Assembly: GCA_963170055.1 (NCBI GenBank)
Contig: CAUJGJ010000166.1
Location: forward strand, 630,001 to 645,000
DNA length: 15,000 nt
Source: Halisarca cf. caerulea
Lineage: Eukaryota > Porifera > Demospongiae > Chondrillida > Halisarcidae
Direction of reading: 5' to 3'
Each line of letters begins with the position of its first letter. Positions within the stretch are counted from its first letter, which is position 1. Made by a program: the position numbers and the translations under genes. The notes beneath the pieces are model-generated. The model ran no database searches. It was not told the origin of the DNA and worked only from the letters and a program-made list of their open reading frames with translations. Positions 14,881-15,000 of the stretch are shown in pieces.

Positions 14881-15000
14881 TCTTATTCCATCTATACCTC
14901 CCTCTTCCGTCTGTACCTCCTTATTCCATCTATACCTCCCTCTTCCGTCTGTACCTCCTTATTCCATCTATACCTCCTTCCATCTGTACCTCCTTATTCC
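14881..15000. repeat. Minisatellite, 19/38-bp units, continuing past the window
   Basis: Alternating 19-base half-units ttattccatctatacctcc and ctcttccgtctgtacctcc form a 38-base higher-order unit. The last full visible unit is shortened (ttccatctgtacctcc). The array runs off the right edge. Confidence 0.92.

Overview
This is eukaryotic, animal (metazoan) DNA. Its coding exons are split by introns with animal-type splice sites, the two recognisable genes belong to animal families, and most of the rest is microsatellites, minisatellites and short inverted-repeat (MITE-like) DNA transposons. The two genes look like a marine invertebrate; a sponge or another early-branching animal is plausible, but this is a guess from gene and repeat style and the species cannot be named.

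Layout. Positions 1-2897 are mostly non-coding: a possible last exon of an unknown upstream gene (63-151), a minisatellite (821-1229), GT/AC microsatellites and one MITE copy. Positions 2898-11735 hold a complete four-exon gene on the minus strand that I read as an ANKRD45 homologue: three ankyrin repeats followed by a tail resembling the C-terminal lid of Hsp70. Its exons are small (141, 95, 168 and 202 bases) and its introns (about 0.5, 2.1 and 5.7 kb) are packed with MITEs and TACGTA-type simple repeats. One intron appears to use a GC-AG splice pair. Positions 11736-11993 are a 258-base divergent promoter region. Positions 11994 to beyond 14432 hold a KLHL20 (Drosophila diablo) homologue on the plus strand: BTB, BACK and kelch repeats 1-3 in one long first coding exon, kelch repeat 4 as a separate exon, and the rest past the right edge.

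How the genes relate. They are head to head and could share a promoter. From memory, human ANKRD45 and KLHL20 are also close, divergent neighbours on chromosome 1q25, so this window seems to preserve a very old gene pair. KLHL20 is a substrate adaptor for a Cullin-3 ubiquitin ligase. ANKRD45 is less understood and has been linked to cilia and cell division. No biochemical link between the two is visible in the sequence.

Mobile content. At least fourteen short elements with terminal inverted repeats can be delimited. They include a group with CAGT..AACCTC ends and TA target sites (pogo-like), a piggyBac-like element with TTAA ends and asymmetric internal repeats, elements with CAGGGTT ends, elements with TACCGTATATC ends, and a compact foldback element containing a second perfect palindrome. 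None encodes a transposase here, so all appear non-autonomous. No rRNA, tRNA or CRISPR array was seen.
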